From Anaerolineales bacterium (lineage in GTDB: Bacteria > Chloroflexota > Anaerolineae > Anaerolineales > Villigracilaceae), in assembly GCA_015075725.1 (NCBI GenBank), contig JABTTV010000001.1, positions 2,232,001 through 2,296,000 on the forward strand: DNA of 64,000 nt, given 5' to 3'. Positions within the stretch are counted from its first letter, which is position 1; every line of letters begins with the position of its first letter. Below the pieces are notes generated by a model, which did not search any database, was not told the origin of the DNA, and was given only the letters and a program-made list of their open reading frames with translations. Below, one piece after another: positions 15,079 through 23,458 of this stretch. Made by a program: the position numbers and the translations under genes.

Positions 15079-15603
15079 CTAACCGAGAGCTTTCTTCGCC
15101 GCCGCGATCACCTCATCATAATCCGGCTCGGTACCCAGAGTGGGCAGGTAATTGACATAGGTCAGCTTGCCATCCCGCCCCACAATGAAGACCGAACGGC
15201 GCAGGTAACGCCGCTCCTTGATGAGGATTCCGTATTTGATCCCGAACTCCGCATCGATCACATCCGAGACGACCTTCACCTTGTCCACGCCTGCGGCTCC
15301 GCACCAGCGCTTCTGCGCCATGGGGAAATCCGTGCTGATGGTGTAGATGACGATATCATCGCTCAGTTTGGCGGCTTCCACGTTGAAACGGCGGGTTTCG
15401 CGGTCGCAGGTATCCGTATCCAGCGAAGGGACTGCAGAAAGGATGATCACCTTTCCCTTGGATTCCTGAAGCGGGTTCACGGTTGCCCATCCGGGTAGGA
15501 CACTGGTAAATTCCGGCGCAGCCTGCCCGACCTCGACTTCGTCTCCGAGTAAAGTGGCGAAATTATCGCCCAGTTTAAAAACATCTTTCCGAACTGTGGT
15601 CAT
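15079..15603 (-). CDS. tpx: Thiol peroxidase (peroxiredoxin)
   Basis: 174 residues. The peroxidatic cysteine is in VPSLDTDTCDRETRRFN and the resolving cysteine in MAQKRWCGAAG, the two-Cys arrangement of atypical Tpx. The thioredoxin fold core and length match. It reduces hydrogen peroxide and alkyl peroxides using thioredoxin. Monocistronic, divergent from the rhamnose operon. Confidence 0.93.
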   Translation of the reverse strand: MTTVRKDVFKLGDNFATLLGDEVEVGQAAPEFTSVLPGWATVNPLQESKGKVIILSAVPSLDTDTCDRETRRFNVEAAKLSDDIVIYTISTDFPMAQKRWCGAAGVDKVKVVSDVIDAEFGIKYGILIKERRYLRRSVFIVGRDGKLTYVNYLPTLGTEPDYDEVIAAAKKALG

Positions 15604-15699
15604 GTAATTTTTTCTCCCGAAGAGTTTATTTCAATTTTATCAGACGATCCCGCGCGTACAGCCCTTACGGCTACCGCCTGCCGTCGGATCGATTGCAGA

Positions 15700-15705
15700 T
15701 ATAAT
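15700..15705 (+). promoter_or_regulatory. -10 box of the dTDP-rhamnose operon
   Basis: TATAAT 42 bases before rfbC, in the divergent gap with tpx. No clear -35 or ribosome site before the rfbC ATG. Confidence 0.45.
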
Positions 15706-15747
15706 GGGAACCTGTTTGAAGACTTTGACAATGGAGTTCCCGCTCAA

Positions 15748-16296
15748 ATGGAATTCATTCCGACCACAATCCCAGAGATCTTGATCATCGAACCCAAAGT
15801 GTACGAAGACCCGCGCGGCTTCCTTATGGAAACCTACCGGGACGACCGATTTGCGACGGCCGGCATACCCGATAAATTTGTGCAGGAAAATCACTCGCGT
15901 TCGCAAAAGGGAGTATTGCGCGGACTTCATTACCAGATCCGCAATGCACAGGGGAAATTGGTGCGAGTGATCGCCGGGGAGATCTTCGATGTGGCGGTGG
16001 ATATCCGGCGTAGTTCGCCGACCTTCAAGCAGTCGGTTGGTATAATCCTCTCAGCCAGCAATCGACGCCAATTCTGGGTCCCTGAAGGTTTTGCGCACGG
16101 CTTTTATGTGTTGAGCGATTTCGCCGATGTGATCTACAAGGTCACGGATTATTATGCGCCGCAATGGGAGCGCAGTATTCAGTGGAACGACCCCGGTTTG
16201 GGGATCGAATGGCCCCTTGACGGCTCTTCTGCACCCATCCTCTCTCAAAAGGACTTGGATGCAAAACCTTTGACTAACGCTGAGATCTTCGATTAG
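15748..16296 (+). CDS. rfbC: dTDP-4-dehydrorhamnose 3,5-epimerase
   Basis: 182 residues. Cupin-fold RmlC signatures are visible: PRGFLMETYRDDRF, VQENHSRSQKGVLRGLHYQI (active-site His in LRGLHYQ), GEIFDVAVDIRRSSPTF and WVPEGFAHGFYVLSD. It epimerises C3 and C5 of dTDP-4-keto-6-deoxyglucose. First gene of a four-gene operon that makes dTDP-L-rhamnose for the glycosyltransferases downstream. Confidence 0.95.
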   Translation: MEFIPTTIPEILIIEPKVYEDPRGFLMETYRDDRFATAGIPDKFVQENHSRSQKGVLRGLHYQIRNAQGKLVRVIAGEIFDVAVDIRRSSPTFKQSVGIILSASNRRQFWVPEGFAHGFYVLSDFADVIYKVTDYYAPQWERSIQWNDPGLGIEWPLDGSSAPILSQKDLDAKPLTNAEIFD

Positions 16297-16309
16297 AAAG
16301 AAAACGGTT

Positions 16310-17383
16310 ATGAAAAATGTTCTGGTCACGGGCGGAGCGGGATTCATCGGCTCTAACTTCATCCGCTATCTTCTCCGAACCGAAACGGATATTCGCATCC
16401 TTAACTTCGATGCCTTGACCTATGCAGGAAACCGCGACAACCTTGCGGACCTTGAGGAAGATTTACGCTATCGTTTTGTTCAGGGGAATATCTGCGATGC
16501 CGCACAAGTTGACTCCGTGATACGCGAATATCAGATCGATACCATTGTTCACTTCGCCGCAGAGTCGCATGTGGATCGCTCCATCCTCGGTCCGCGCCAA
16601 TTCATCGAAACGAATGTTATGGGAACCTTCACCCTGCTGGATGCGGCGCGAAATTACTGGCTGAAAGAAAATGTTCTTCCTTTGGATTCGGTCCGTTTTC
16701 ACCACGTTTCCACAGATGAAGTATTCGGCTCGCTCAAACCCGGCGAACCAGCATGGACAGAGGAAACGCCTTATGCGCCAAATTCGCCCTATGCCGCATC
16801 CAAGGCGGCGAGTGATCATCTTGTCCGTTCGTATGGGCATACGTATGGATTGCCCTACACCATCACCAACTGCTCGAATAATTACGGACCTTACCAGTTT
16901 CCCGAAAAACTCATACCGTTAATCGTTCTCAACGCAATGGAAGGAAAGCCGCTTCCCGTCTATGGCGACGGGGGACAGATCCGCGACTGGCTGCATGTGG
17001 AAGACCATTGTGAGGCGATTCATCTTGTTTTGACGAAGGGGAAAATTCGTTCGACCTACAATATCGGCGGCGAAAACCAACCCGCCAATCTCAGCATTGT
17101 GGAAACCATCTGTGATATTCTCGATGAGATAGATTCGAACCTTGCGCACAAACCCCACCGAAAATTGATCCAATTTGTTAAAGACCGCCCCGGTCATGAC
17201 CGTCGTTATGATATGGACACCCGCAAGATACGCGCGGAATTGGGCTGGTCGCCGCGTCACACGCTCGACCAGGGTTTGTTGGATACCGTTCGTTGGTATC
17301 TTTCCCACCCGGAGTGGGTGGCTTCCATCCGCCAAAAGCATGAATACGAAGGCTGGCTGGATGCGAATTACAAATCACGATAG
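16310..17383 (+). CDS. rfbB: dTDP-glucose 4,6-dehydratase
   Basis: 357 residues of the extended short-chain dehydrogenase family. NAD motif [17 protein letters not shown] at the N-terminus; catalytic [12 protein letters not shown] (YxxxK) with upstream STDEVFGSL (Thr-Asp-Glu triad of RmlB); [13 protein letters not shown]. It converts dTDP-glucose to dTDP-4-keto-6-deoxyglucose. 13 bases after rfbC. Confidence 0.96.
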   Translation: MKNVLVTGGAGFIGSNFIRYLLRTETDIRILNFDALTYAGNRDNLADLEEDLRYRFVQGNICDAAQVDSVIREYQIDTIVHFAAESHVDRSILGPRQFIETNVMGTFTLLDAARNYWLKENVLPLDSVRFHHVSTDEVFGSLKPGEPAWTEETPYAPNSPYAASKAASDHLVRSYGHTYGLPYTITNCSNNYGPYQFPEKLIPLIVLNAMEGKPLPVYGDGGQIRDWLHVEDHCEAIHLVLTKGKIRSTYNIGGENQPANLSIVETICDILDEIDSNLAHKPHRKLIQFVKDRPGHDRRYDMDTRKIRAELGWSPRHTLDQGLLDTVRWYLSHPEWVASIRQKHEYEGWLDANYKSR

Positions 17384-17399
17384 GAGAAATGATAATTCG

Positions 17400-18287
17400 A
17401 TGAAAGGCATCATCCTTGCAGGCGGGCGCGGCACACGCTTATACCCATTGACGTTGGCGATCAGCAAACAGATCCTGCCCGTTTATGATAAACCGATGAT
17501 CTACTATCCCCTGTCGATGCTTATGCTGGCGGGAATCCGCGATATTTTAGTCATCAGCTCTCCCGAGGATTTGCCCGGCTTCGAACGCCTGCTTGGCGAT
17601 GGCGCAAAATGGGGCATGAAATTTTCCTACGCAGAACAAGCCGAGCCGCGCGGATTGGCGGATGCCTTCATTGTTGGAGAAAAATTTACCGCGGGGGAAC
17701 GCGCCTGCCTGATCCTCGGCGATAACATTTTCTTTGGTCAGGGATTATCCGGGGAACTTGAAAAAGCCGCAGCTTTAAGTAGTGGCGCGCTTGTGTTCGC
17801 TTACCCGGTACACGACCCGGAGCGATATGGTGTGATCGAGTTTGATGAAAAAGGCAAAGCGATCAGCCTGGAAGAAAAACCGCAAAAGCCGCGCTCGAAA
17901 TTTGCCGTGCCTGGTTTGTATTTCTATGACGAGCGGGTGGTGGAGTTCGCCAAATCGCTCGAGCCATCGGCTCGCGGCGAGATCGAGATCACCGACTTGA
18001 ATCGCATTTACATGGAGATGGGGGAGTTAAATGTCATCCCGCTCGGGCGCGGCGTGGCCTGGTTGGATGCCGGGACTCACGAATCGCTCCTTCAGGCTTC
18101 CAATTTTGTCCAGACGGTCGAAGAGCGGCAGGGGCTCATGATCTCATCGCCTGAAGAGATCGCTTATTACAAAGGATTTATTGATCGCGGACAATTGCGG
18201 CGTCTTGCCGAAGAATTGGGAAATACCAGTTATGGGGAATATCTTCTTCGGCTTGCGGCTGAAACCGACCATCGCTTGAATTTATGA
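17400..18287 (+). CDS. rfbA: Glucose-1-phosphate thymidylyltransferase
   Basis: 295 residues starting at [18 protein letters not shown], the nucleotide-binding signature; TAGGAGAAATGATAATTCG provides a ribosome site. Conserved [27 protein letters not shown] (metal-binding Asp) and [10 protein letters not shown]-like EEKPQKPRS follow. It forms dTDP-glucose from dTTP and glucose 1-phosphate. A longer in-frame start would overlap rfbB by about 200 bases and is rejected. Its stop overlaps the rfbD start by four bases. Confidence 0.96.
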   Translation: MKGIILAGGRGTRLYPLTLAISKQILPVYDKPMIYYPLSMLMLAGIRDILVISSPEDLPGFERLLGDGAKWGMKFSYAEQAEPRGLADAFIVGEKFTAGERACLILGDNIFFGQGLSGELEKAAALSSGALVFAYPVHDPERYGVIEFDEKGKAISLEEKPQKPRSKFAVPGLYFYDERVVEFAKSLEPSARGEIEITDLNRIYMEMGELNVIPLGRGVAWLDAGTHESLLQASNFVQTVEERQGLMISSPEEIAYYKGFIDRGQLRRLAEELGNTSYGEYLLRLAAETDHRLNL

Positions 18288-19165
18288 AGATTCTTCTGTT
18301 CGGCAGGAACGGTCAACTGGGATGGGAGGCGCAGCACACATTAAAGCCCTTGGGCGATATCATCGCTTGCGTCCGCGCTGAATTGGATATAGCAAACCTC
18401 GAAGCGCTTCGCCGGATGATTCGCGAGATCAAGCCGCAGGTTATTGTCAACGCCGCGGCGTATACCGCTGTGGATAAGGCTGAATCCGAGCCGGAGCTTG
18501 CGCGGACGATCAATGCCAGGGCGCCAGGCGTCATGGCGGAAGAGGCGCGAACGCTTGACATTCCGCTCATTCACATCTCCACCGATTATGTTTTCGACGG
18601 CGAAAAAGGCTCACCCTACATCGAAGAGGATAAAACGAATCCGCTCAACGTGTACGGTCAAAGCAAACTGGAGGGCGAACAAGCCATCGTTCAGGTTGGA
18701 GGCGCGCACGTCATCCTTCGCACGAGTTGGGTGTATAGTCTACGCGGTGATAACTTCGTGACCAAGATCATTGCCTGGTCGCGCGAGCAGGAAACCTTGA
18801 GGGTGGTTTCTGATCAAGTCGGCAGCCCCACTTGGGCGCGGATGCTGGCGGAAGCGATCTCCGAAATGGTGGATCGCAGTCTCCCTAACTTGAGGGAGTA
18901 TTTTGGTGAGCGCAGTGGAATCTACCACTTGGGCGGGAAGGGATCTGTTTCCCGTTTCGATTTTGCGAAGGCGATCCTGCGCCTCGATCCCCGTTCAAAG
19001 GAGCAGGTGACCCGGCGTCTCGAACCCGCCCTGACGGCGGATTTTCCCACCCCAGTCCGCCGCCCCCTCATCACGTCGCTGGATTGTTCACGTTTTGAGC
19101 AGGTCTTCGCCACGCGCCTGCCGGGCTGGGAGGAAAACCTGCAACTGGCGTTAAAAAACGCTTAA
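18284..19165 (+). CDS. rfbD: dTDP-4-dehydrorhamnose reductase
   Basis: 293 residues. [14 protein letters not shown] is the NADPH motif of Rml[35 protein letters not shown], and YGQSKLEGE (YxxxK) follow, then [14 protein letters not shown]. It performs the last reduction to dTDP-L-rhamnose. Translationally coupled to rfbA (ATGA overlap) and last in the operon; no terminator was evident before the next gene. Confidence 0.95.
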   Translation: MKILLFGRNGQLGWEAQHTLKPLGDIIACVRAELDIANLEALRRMIREIKPQVIVNAAAYTAVDKAESEPELARTINARAPGVMAEEARTLDIPLIHISTDYVFDGEKGSPYIEEDKTNPLNVYGQSKLEGEQAIVQVGGAHVILRTSWVYSLRGDNFVTKIIAWSREQETLRVVSDQVGSPTWARMLAEAISEMVDRSLPNLREYFGERSGIYHLGGKGSVSRFDFAKAILRLDPRSKEQVTRRLEPALTADFPTPVRRPLITSLDCSRFEQVFATRLPGWEENLQLALKNA

Positions 19166-19244
19166 ATAACTAATATTTTTGCAAAGTGGATGTTAAATTC
19201 GTTATCCTTACCAATGGGTTAATCAAGTTAAAATGGTATTGATA

Positions 19245-19250
19245 TATAAT
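19245..19250 (+). promoter_or_regulatory. -10 box of the repeat-protein gene
   Basis: TATAAT 45 bases before the chosen ATG, in an AT-rich gap after rfbD. An ATG upstream of it (19233) is in frame but would precede the promoter, so the later ATG with AGGAAAGG is preferred. Confidence 0.5.
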
Positions 19251-19295
19251 GAATGTAATTGTTTTCGGTCAAATCAGCAGGAAAGGTTCTTAAAA

Positions 19296-22200
19296 ATGAA
19301 AAAGTATATTAATATCTCTCATTGGCTTGCCGCGGTGTTCCGAGTTTGTATAGTGGCAGTTTTGGTGGCTGTCACTTTTATTTATACCATTCCGGTCAAA
19401 GCGGCGGCGGGCGCGGGGACGTATGATAATACGGATGGGAACTGGACGTACACAGGGACGTGGACGGCGTCGACCGGGGTGGCGGGCGCCTACAACAACA
19501 CGTTCATATATTCAGGGACGACCGGGAATACGGCGACGTTCATGTTCAGCGGGACGCAGTTCATCTTTACGTACACGCAAAACACGAACCGGGGGAACAT
19601 CGAGGTGCGCGTGGATGGGAACCTGGTGACGACGATTAATGCGAACGGGGCTTTGCAATTCCAGAAGACGTACACCAGTCCGACCTTTGCCTCTGGGATG
19701 CACACGGTGGAGTTCAGGAATGCAGGCGGACCTGGGATTTACATCGATATCGACGCCATCCAGATATTGGACGGCGCAGCGCCAGGCGCGGGGACGTATG
19801 ATAATACGGATGGGAACTGGACGTACACAGGGACGTGGACGGCCTCGACAGGTGTGGCGGGCGCCTACAACAACACGTTCATATATTCAGGGACGACCGG
19901 GAATACGGCGACGTTCATGTTCAGCGGGACGCAGTTCATCTTTACGTACACGCAAAACACGAACCGGGGGAACATCGAGGTGCGCGTGGATGGGAACCTG
20001 GTGACGACGATCAATGCGAACGGGGCTTTGCAATTCCAGAAGACGTACACCAGTCCGACCTTTGCCTCCGGGACGCACACGGTGGAGTTCAGGAATGCAG
20101 GCGGACCTGGGATTTACATCGATATCGACGCCATCCAGATATTGAGCGGTGCTCTTCCCGGAACTCCCGGCGTGGGGACGTATGACGATAGCGACAGCAA
20201 TTGGACGTACACAGGGACGTGGACGGCCTCGACAGGTGTGGCGGGAGCCTACAACAACACGTTCAGATACACCGGGACAACCGGGGATAAGGCGACGTTC
20301 ACATTCAATGGGACGCAGTTTATTTTGACATATACGCAAAACACGAACCGGGGGAACATAGAGGTGCGCGTGGATGGGAACCTGGTGACGACGATCAATG
20401 CGAACGGCGCCTTGCTCTTCCAGAGGACGTACACCAGTCCGACCTATGCATCCGGGACGCACACGGTGGAGTTCAGGAATGCAGGCGGACCCGGGATTTA
20501 TATCGATATCGACGCCATCCAAGTTTTGGATGCGGGTGGAACGGGCGAACCCGATTTGACTGTGAACAAAAGCCACTCAGGAAGCGGAGTTGAGCAAGGT
20601 GAAACCGGTAAGATATTTACGATTACCGTGACCAACAGCGGCGACGCACCTACAACCGGCACCGTGACAGTTGTCGACTCGCTCCCTGCCAAACTGACCG
20701 CCACTGCCATGAGCGGCAGCGGATGGAGTTGTACGCTCGGTACGTTGACTTGCACACGCAATGATTCTTTGGACGGTTTTCTTAGTTACCCCGACATCAC
20801 TTTGATGGTAAATGTAGGCAATCCGATCGTTGCCAACAGCCTGACCAACGAGGTGACAGTGAGCGGCGGCGGAGAAACAAATACCGCCAACAACACAGAC
20901 AGCGACGAAGTGACGGTCTTGAAACCGGACCTTGTGATTCTTGGTTACGAATTGCGCAATGCCGCCAATGATGCTGTCATCACGACGCCGCTTCCTGATG
21001 AGGCGTTCCATATTCGTATGACGGTGAAGAACCAAGGTACAGCGCCTACGGGTCTCTTCTATCCCGGCGTGTTTTTGGATGATCAGCCCAATTACGGACC
21101 GGATACTGAGCCGTTTGGAAGGGTTTCGGATTGGACCGGCTACCGGCGCACTCCCAATGATGAGGATTCTGTCTCCGGCATAGGTTGTAATTATTATGAC
21201 CCGACCGATTCCATTAATCCCTTGACGACCGCTGTTGATACAGAACGCGGCAACTACACCCGTTCCAGCTTCAACAGCTCGCTCGATCCCGGTGCGCAGG
21301 CTAATGTGGATGTCTATATCGGTTACCCAGATTCCGAACCTGAATATTCCGATCCGGCATACGATCCTTATAGGACAGGTTTACCTGAAGGTTCCTATAC
21401 CGTTTATCTTTATGTTGACCCTAATTGTTCCGGTGGGGCAATGGAGAGTAATGAGGAGAATGCATTTGATCCCATCAATATAACTGTATCAAATACTTCC
21501 AGCGCGCCGGGAGCAGGGACGTATGACGATAGCGACAGCAATTGGGCATATACAGGGACTTGGACGGCGTCGACAGGTGTGGCGGGAGCCTACAACAACA
21601 CGTTCCGATATACCGGGACGAGCGGGGATAAGGCGACCTTCATGTTCAGCGGGACGCAGTTCATTTTGAAGTACACGCAGAACACGAACCGCGGGAACAT
21701 CGAGGTGCGCGTGGATGGGAACCTGGTGACGACGATCAATGCGAACGGGGCTTTGCAATTCCAGAAGACGTACACCAGTCCGACCTTCGCCTCCGGGACG
21801 CACACGGTGGAGTTCAGGAATGCAGGCGGACCCGGGATTTACATCGATATCGACGCCATCCAGATATTGAGCAGTGCAGCTCCCGGCGCGGGGACGTATG
21901 ACGATAGCGACAGCAATTGGACGTACACAGGGACGTGGACGGCCTCGACAGGTGTGGCGGGAGCCTACAACAACACGTTCAGATACACCGGGACAACCGG
22001 GGATAAGGCGACGTTCACATTCAATGGGACGCAATTCATTTTGAAGTATACGCAAAACACGAACCGCGGGAACATCGAGGTGCGCGTGGATGGGAACCTG
22101 GTGACGACGATCAATGCGAACGGGGTTTTGCAATTCCAGAAGACCTACACCAGTCCGACCTTTGCCTCCGGGACGCACACGGTGGAGTTCAGGAATGCAG

Positions 22201-22991
22201 GCGGACCTGGGATTTACATCGATATCGACGCCATCCAGATATTAAGCGGTGTTGCGCCGGGAGCAGGGACGTATGACGATAGCGACAGCAATTGGGCATA
22301 TACAGGGACTTGGACGGCGTCGACAGGTGTGGCGGGAGCCTACAACAACACGTTCCGATATACCGGGACGAGCGGGGATAAGGCGACCTTCATGTTCAGC
22401 GGGACGCAGTTCATTTTGAAGTACACGCAGAACACGAACCGCGGGAACATCGAGGTGCGCGTGGATGGGAACCTGGTGACGACGATCAATGCGAACGGGG
22501 CTTTGCAATTCCAGAAGACCTACACCAGTCCGACCTTTGCCTCCGGGACGCACACGGTGGAGTTCAGGAATGCAGGCGGACCCGGGATTTACATCGATAT
22601 CGACGCCATCCAGATATTGAGCGCGCCGGTAGCGGGGACGTATGACGATAGCGACAGCAATTGGACGTACACAGGGACGTGGACGGCCTCGACAGGTGTG
22701 GCGGGAGCCTACAACAACACGTTCAGATACACCGGGACAACCGGGGATAAGGCGACGTTCACATTCAATGGGACGCAATTCATTTTGAAGTATACGCAAA
22801 ACACGAACCGCGGGAACATCGAGGTGCGCGTGGATGGGAACCTGGTGACGACGATCAATGCGAACGGGGTTTTGCAATTCCAGAAGACCTACACCAGTCC
22901 GACCTTTGCCTCCGGGACGCACACGGTGGAGTTCAGGAATGCAGGCGGACCTGGGATTTACATCGATATCGACGCCATCCAGATTCAGTGA
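19296..22991 (+). CDS. Secreted protein with seven near-identical beta-sandwich-like repeats
   Basis: About 1231 residues. Signal peptide at 1-35 (basic start, hydrophobic core LAAVFRVCIVAVLVAVTFIYT, exit near VKAAAG). Repeats of 123-128 residues begin near 41, 166 and 294, then again near 741, 866, 991 and 1114. Each has GTYDD-DSNWTYTGTW, YNNTF-Y-G, FNGTQFI, RGNIEVRVDG, SGTHTVEFRN and PGIYIDIDAIQI. The spacer holds a DUF11-like domain (about 418-542; VTVTNSGDAPTTGTVTV style) and a CARDB-like domain (about 543-735, VKNQGTAPTG...). The repeat fold looks like a carbohydrate-binding jelly roll, which is inference. There is no sorting signal or C-terminal helix. Sits between the rhamnose operon and the glycan island, so a role at the cell surface is likely. 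Stop is followed by a terminator. Confidence 0.88.
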   Translation: MKKYINISHWLAAVFRVCIVAVLVAVTFIYTIPVKAAAGAGTYDNTDGNWTYTGTWTASTGVAGAYNNTFIYSGTTGNTATFMFSGTQFIFTYTQNTNRGNIEVRVDGNLVTTINANGALQFQKTYTSPTFASGMHTVEFRNAGGPGIYIDIDAIQILDGAAPGAGTYDNTDGNWTYTGTWTASTGVAGAYNNTFIYSGTTGNTATFMFSGTQFIFTYTQNTNRGNIEVRVDGNLVTTINANGALQFQKTYTSPTFASGTHTVEFRNAGGPGIYIDIDAIQILSGALPGTPGVGTYDDSDSNWTYTGTWTASTGVAGAYNNTFRYTGTTGDKATFTFNGTQFILTYTQNTNRGNIEVRVDGNLVTTINANGALLFQRTYTSPTYASGTHTVEFRNAGGPGIYIDIDAIQVLDAGGTGEPDLTVNKSHSGSGVEQGETGKIFTITVTNSGDAPTTGTVTVVDSLPAKLTATAMSGSGWSCTLGTLTCTRNDSLDGFLSYPDITLMVNVGNPIVANSLTNEVTVSGGGETNTANNTDSDEVTVLKPDLVILGYELRNAANDAVITTPLPDEAFHIRMTVKNQGTAPTGLFYPGVFLDDQPNYGPDTEPFGRVSDWTGYRRTPNDEDSVSGIGCNYYDPTDSINPLTTAVDTERGNYTRSSFNSSLDPGAQANVDVYIGYPDSEPEYSDPAYDPYRTGLPEGSYTVYLYVDPNCSGGAMESNEENAFDPINITVSNTSSAPGAGTYDDSDSNWAYTGTWTASTGVAGAYNNTFRYTGTSGDKATFMFSGTQFILKYTQNTNRGNIEVRVDGNLVTTINANGALQFQKTYTSPTFASGTHTVEFRNAGGPGIYIDIDAIQILSSAAPGAGTYDDSDSNWTYTGTWTASTGVAGAYNNTFRYTGTTGDKATFTFNGTQFILKYTQNTNRGNIEVRVDGNLVTTINANGVLQFQKTYTSPTFASGTHTVEFRNAGGPGIYIDIDAIQILSGVAPGAGTYDDSDSNWAYTGTWTASTGVAGAYNNTFRYTGTSGDKATFMFSGTQFILKYTQNTNRGNIEVRVDGNLVTTINANGALQFQKTYTSPTFASGTHTVEFRNAGGPGIYIDIDAIQILSAPVAGTYDDSDSNWTYTGTWTASTGVAGAYNNTFRYTGTTGDKATFTFNGTQFILKYTQNTNRGNIEVRVDGNLVTTINANGVLQFQKTYTSPTFASGTHTVEFRNAGGPGIYIDIDAIQIQ
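19416..20531 (+). repeat. Tandem coding repeats 1-3 (375-384 bp units)
   Basis: Three units start at 19416, 19791 and 20175. Units 1 and 2 are almost base-identical over 375 bp (for example ATG versus ACG in the SG-M/T-HTVEF codon); unit 3 is more diverged. Such near-identity at silent sites points to recent duplication or gene conversion. Confidence 0.9.
21516..22988 (+). repeat. Tandem coding repeats 4-7, a duplicated pair
   Basis: Units start at 21516, 21891, 22266 and 22635. Units 4 and 6 differ at only about two bases, and 5 and 7 are nearly identical, while 4 and 5 differ more. So a two-unit block (about 750 bp) was duplicated as a whole. Confidence 0.9.
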
Positions 22992-23458
22992 TGATAACGC
23001 TCCAGGACTCTTTTTTCCAAACGCACTTGCCAAGAAGCTGTTTGGATAATAACCAAGCGTCCTATTGATACAGACAGCGTGCATGAGAAATGATCTCCCA
23101 TGCACGCTGTTTTCGTTTTGGTCTTCGAATTGATCGTTTTGGTTGCAGGGTGTAATATCCGTCTGAAGAGCTAAATTCACCTCGTACTTTCCATTCCGTT
23201 GGTGACGCTCTTCTTTATTGCGTTCATTTGGATTGCCTTGGAAATAGTTTTCCAATTATTCTCTTAATACCAAATTCAGGGTGCCTTAACCGCTAGTTTC
23301 TTCATCTATTATGCCTCTTATTTGGCCTTCTCAAGAAGGGTTGACAAAATAGATTTTATTGCAAGGATTCAACGGAAGGAATATGAGCCAATTTTTCTAA
23401 AATCCTGTATCCTGTTACAATATAAGAAACTATTTTTGTAATTAAAGGAGTAAAACTA
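22992..23458. other. 467-bp gap at the left edge of the AT-rich island
   Basis: Apart from the terminator at 23074-23114 I see no gene. Base composition shifts toward AT here, and from about 23340 onward it stays AT-rich. A TTGACA at 23341 has no matching -10; TACAAT at 23416-23421, 38 bases before the next start, is a possible -10. Confidence 0.5.
23074..23114 (+). terminator. Rho-independent terminator of the repeat-protein gene
   Basis: ACAGCGTGCATG (23074-23085) and CATGCACGCTGT (23099-23110) form a perfect 12-bp stem followed by TTTTCGTTTT. Confidence 0.85.

Noticed and set aside
17175-17399. Extended N-terminus of rfbA
   Set aside because: It would overlap rfbB by about 200 bases; the family signature [14 protein letters not shown] begins at 17400 with a ribosome site.
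19416-22988. Regular repeats as a possible CRISPR array
   Set aside because: Units are 369-384 bp, coding and in frame with no unique spacers; they encode a protein domain.
22242-23255. Long minus-strand open frame (337 codons) opposite the repeat protein
   Set aside because: It is a mirror of the near-identical coding repeats, with Arg/Pro-rich composition, no ribosome site and no plausible domain. Similar antisense frames recur opposite every repeat.
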